Shown here piece after piece: positions 61,529 through 64,000 of a stretch of DNA of 64,000 nt. Source of the DNA: a bacterium (GTDB taxonomy: Bacteria; Auribacterota; Auribacteria; Auribacterales; Auribacteraceae); the NCBI GenBank assembly GCA_024233545.1, contig JACKPL010000002.1, forward strand, positions 248,001-312,000, read 5' to 3'. The first letter of the stretch is position 1. Each line of letters starts with the position of its first letter. Position numbers and translations under genes: made by a program. The notes below the pieces were generated by a model. The model saw only the letters and a program-made list of their open reading frames with translations. It was not told the origin of the DNA and ran no database searches.

Positions 61529-64000
61529 ATGGTATACTATAATTATGTTGAACTTTTTTATCGAAGGAAGATTGAAGTATGTGCAAGACATATTTTTATA
61601 TTGCGGTCTTTATTTTTTATCAATATATGCGGTGTGCTCAATGGAGACGATTTGCGGGAAGGCATTCGTTCCGAACATTCTGCCGGCGGCATGTCAACTA
61701 TCGATTATATAACCTCTATCATTCCAACCGATTCATTTAAGATTATTGACTGGTCGGATGAACTCTCTGATGAGCTTATTATAAATATTCAGGATTATCA
61801 TGCTCATTATGAGACACAGAAATCATACTCGAAACTTTTAAAGTTGTTCACAGAACATAATGATTTGTTAGGAATCCGTTTTGTTGGAGTTGAAGGCGCA
61901 TCAGGCGTGATTGATACTGCATATGCGCGTGCGTACCCTGTAAAAGAAGTTAACGAAATTGTTGCAAATCATTTTTTTAAAAACTCTATAATCTCTGGAA
62001 TAGAATATTATTCTATTGTTGCCGAAAACTCTCTTCCGTTAATTGGCGTTGACAGCCCGTCTTTATATCGAAAAAACAGTGAGTACTATTTTCGTTTGCA
62101 GGATGACCTGTCGGAAAACAAAAACGATGCGCTCAATGTAGTAAGGGTTATACGTGAGCAATTCAGAAATGCCGCTGATATTCGTTTGCGCGGAGATTCA
62201 GCAGAGCTTTTCAAACAGTTCTACCTGTTTCAAAACGGCGATTCGGATTATATCGGTTTCGCTCGGTATTTGATTAAAACTGCGCAAAAATATACTATTG
62301 ATACTACGTTATATACAAATATCGTCAATAGCGTGGTTCTCATTGATGAGGAGAATTCACTCGACAAAAAACGGCTCAAAGACGAAACTTTTGCGCTATT
62401 CATGCAACTTATCTCAGTTGTTTCACCTGAAGAAGCAGAAGTGTTGCAGAAGGCGCACTTCCAGTTTTCATTCGGCAAAATATCTGCAGATGCGTTTTTC
62501 GGCATCATGAGTCAATATCAAACACAATATGAAGTTTCTTTCAATGATAAGCAGACGCTTCTCAAAATGCAGTATATTCTTTCGCAATTTAAAAAAATTC
62601 GAGAACCGCAGATTCCAAGCGAATTAAATAGGTTGTTTTCGGATGTTCTTTCTCGACAAACTTTATCGGTGGAAGAAAAAGCGCTGTTTGAATGGGTAAA
62701 AATGTTTTTTCTTATGGAAAAAATACTGCGGCTCAATGCTACAAAAGATGAATTTGAAATATATCTTATACAGCGGGAACATTATAATATTGAATCTATA
62801 ACATCTTTCCTCGATGCTCTATCGTATCCCGTTTCGCTTTTTTCTTTTGCATCCCAAGAATATAAGTCAGTCAATGATTTGCTCCGCATGGCTGAGGGTT
62901 TTTATCAAGAGGCATTATCACGCGACCGTTATATGCTTGATACTGCTCTTAACCTGAATAGGACGTTTCAAGGCAATAGCATTGTACTTGTAACTGGCGG
63001 GTTTCATTCTCAGGGATTCGCAGAATTTTGCCGCGAGAGAAAATTATCCTATATTATAGTACGACCGGTGTTGCACGAAAATAATTTTGAAACGGCATAC
63101 GGTTCGGTACTGTCGAATGTGCTTGACCCATTCAGCCAAATGTTGCGCGGGCTCGGAACGCACTTAATGCTTCCCTCATGGTTTAAAAACCTTCTGAATC
63201 CTGATCATGAATCCGTGCTTCTTGCAAAATGGTTTATTTTTTCGCTTATTATTGATGGTGTTGAATCTCTAAACCGCAGTAAACTGACATCAGAAGAGTT
63301 GCAAGTTCTGTTTACCCAACGGCAGGAGCAATTTTTACTCAATGTTGAGGGAATACTTCGAAACCAGCTCAGTCCCCTTATTGAACAAGGGGTCCTCCAC
63401 GAGGGTTATATCGTCAGCCAAATTGCCAAAGTCGGTTCTGTTTTAAGTCAGATTGATTTTGACTTTACTCATTTAGAATATCTCGAAAGTTCTTTAACTG
63501 TCCCAGTGATTTTACGGAGCGGTGTGGAACGCCGCGCAGTGATTCGGGCAAGGCGGTTTGACAACGAGGCGGCTCTGCCCAATGAATACGAACAGCTTAT
63601 CGACAGTATTGTTGCCGGCGATTATGTTTTGGATGTTTTTTCTGAAAACCTTTTAGCCGGACATCCAAAAGTGCGCACCGTTCTTGGCGATGCTGTCGAT
63701 GAAGCATTCCCGCTTCAGGCTCGGGAAAAATTCTTTGATATTATCAAAATTTTCGGTATTTCTACCGGAGAACTCCTTTTGGAAAGATATACCATTGATG
63801 AACTTGTTCCCCTCTTATTAGAAAGCCCTTCCTATGCAGAACTTGAGAACATAAGAGACCTTGCACCAACCGTGCAGGTTGTAATCGAATTGCTGTTGTT
63901 TGATTTTGAAGGGTTTCTTGATTTGGCTTATAAGATTGCTCAAAACGATGATGATGAAGAATCTACCGAATATATCGTTCAACTTGCTGATACGATAAGG
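61529..64000 (+). CDS. Second giant multidomain protein, 3' end missing
   Basis: The frame is open from 61529 to the right edge (824 residues, continuing). I do not recognise a function. From about 61691 the protein reads MSTIDYITSIIPTDSF, then GIRFVGVEGASGVIDTAYAR, long helical stretches, and near 62990 SIVLVTGGFHSQGFAEFC followed by RKLSYIIVRPVL. This 'VTGGFH' block resembles giant Omnitrophota proteins as I recall them. The start is uncertain: ATG 61529 has no ribosome site, TTG 61601 gives a short signal-like start, and ATG 61579 (with AAGGAAG upstream) would need a one-base shift in a T run near 61613-61618. See findings. Confidence 0.75.
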   Translation, partial: MVYYNYVELFYRRKIEVCARHIFILRSLFFINICGVLNGDDLREGIRSEHSAGGMSTIDYITSIIPTDSFKIIDWSDELSDELIINIQDYHAHYETQKSYSKLLKLFTEHNDLLGIRFVGVEGASGVIDTAYARAYPVKEVNEIVANHFFKNSIISGIEYYSIVAENSLPLIGVDSPSLYRKNSEYYFRLQDDLSENKNDALNVVRVIREQFRNAADIRLRGDSAELFKQFYLFQNGDSDYIGFARYLIKTAQKYTIDTTLYTNIVNSVVLIDEENSLDKKRLKDETFALFMQLISVVSPEEAEVLQKAHFQFSFGKISADAFFGIMSQYQTQYEVSFNDKQTLLKMQYILSQFKKIREPQIPSELNRLFSDVLSRQTLSVEEKALFEWVKMFFLMEKILRLNATKDEFEIYLIQREHYNIESITSFLDALSYPVSLFSFASQEYKSVNDLLRMAEGFYQEALSRDRYMLDTALNLNRTFQGNSIVLVTGGFHSQGFAEFCRERKLSYIIVRPVLHENNFETAYGSVLSNVLDPFSQMLRGLGTHLMLPSWFKNLLNPDHESVLLAKWFIFSLIIDGVESLNRSKLTSEELQVLFTQRQEQFLLNVEGILRNQLSPLIEQGVLHEGYIVSQIAKVGSVLSQIDFDFTHLEYLESSLTVPVILRSGVERRAVIRARRFDNEAALPNEYEQLIDSIVAGDYVLDVFSENLLAGHPKVRTVLGDAVDEAFPLQAREKFFDIIKIFGISTGELLLERYTIDELVPLLLESPSYAELENIRDLAPTVQVVIELLLFDFEGFLDLAYKIAQNDDDEESTEYIVQLADTIR
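61530..61543 (+). promoter_or_regulatory. Possible extended -10 promoter of the second giant gene
   Basis: TGG-TATACT (61530-61538), overlapped by TATAAT (61538-61543). A good -35 is absent. If real, transcription starts near 61550, which argues against the ATG at 61529 and suits ATG 61579. Confidence 0.35.

Noticed and set aside
61368..61712. 114-residue open frame overlapping the start of the second giant gene
   Set aside because: It has no motif, overlaps the XPB stop region and the giant gene frame, and its own start lies inside the XPB coding region.
1..64000. CRISPR arrays, tRNA or rRNA genes, insertion sequences
   Set aside because: No direct-repeat array, no rRNA-like or clear tRNA cloverleaf sequence and no transposase motif was seen by reading; a tRNAscan or CRISPR finder run would confirm.

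Overview
Organism. The window looks like a Gram-negative, probably anaerobic bacterium: two rubredoxins, two thioredoxin-fold redox proteins, lipoylated pyruvate dehydrogenase, type IV pilus retraction ATPases, glycan genes of the flagellin-modification type and no oxidases. Both edges lie inside very large multidomain genes. Their mix of domains (class I methyltransferase, duplicated helical modules, a remnant histidine-kinase dimerisation helix, Rossmann-like tail, and in the second gene a 'VTGGFHSQG' segment) resembles what I remember of giant genes in Omnitrophota (Candidatus Omnitrophica). That is from memory, without a search. The bacterial XPB helicase is also found in spirochaetes and actinobacteria. 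Phylum is therefore a suggestion, not a result.

Layout. 1-9312: 3' part of a giant gene. 9427-11139: umuDC mutagenic polymerase operon. 11283-13113: redox island with two tandem thioredoxin-like proteins (one cytoplasmic, one exported) and two tiny rubredoxin genes. 13256-18745: pentose phosphate genes tkt, gnd, zwf, pgl. 18832-23552: lipoate ligase, a PNPOx-like protein and pdhABC. 23613-40040 (minus strand): a glycan-modification region in two probable transcription units, with two Maf/DUF115 proteins, DegT aminotransferase, PseG-like and ATP-grasp enzymes, an NAD-dependent epimerase, glycosyltransferases, a GH57-like protein and an NHL-repeat protein, plus unexpected housekeeping genes (holC, a tRNA-binding protein). 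40274-41458: a further glycosyltransferase-TPR gene on the plus strand, then a 48-residue cysteine-rich gene on the minus strand. 41776-49741: a housekeeping run HAMP protein-hisS-aspS-phoH-ybeY-corC-DUF502-recO. 49738-54255 (minus): two PilT-like ATPases, one carrying a degenerate GGDEF-like tail, a secreted acidic protein and a NYN-domain protein. 54431-57818: dgt, an orphan pilin-like protein and nadE. 58005-61399: a helicase-associated protein and XPB helicase. 61529-64000: 5' part of a second giant gene.

How the genes fit together. Zwf, Pgl, Gnd and Tkt make a near-complete pentose phosphate route. LplA would attach lipoate to the single lipoyl domain of PdhC; no E3 gene is visible. The minus-strand glycan region has the enzyme types needed to build an activated acidic or amino sugar and put it on a surface protein, most likely flagellin if Maf function holds, but no flagellar gene lies in the window. 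The most unusual objects are the giant genes, the PilT/pseudo-GGDEF fusion with its neighbours, and the paired XPB locus.
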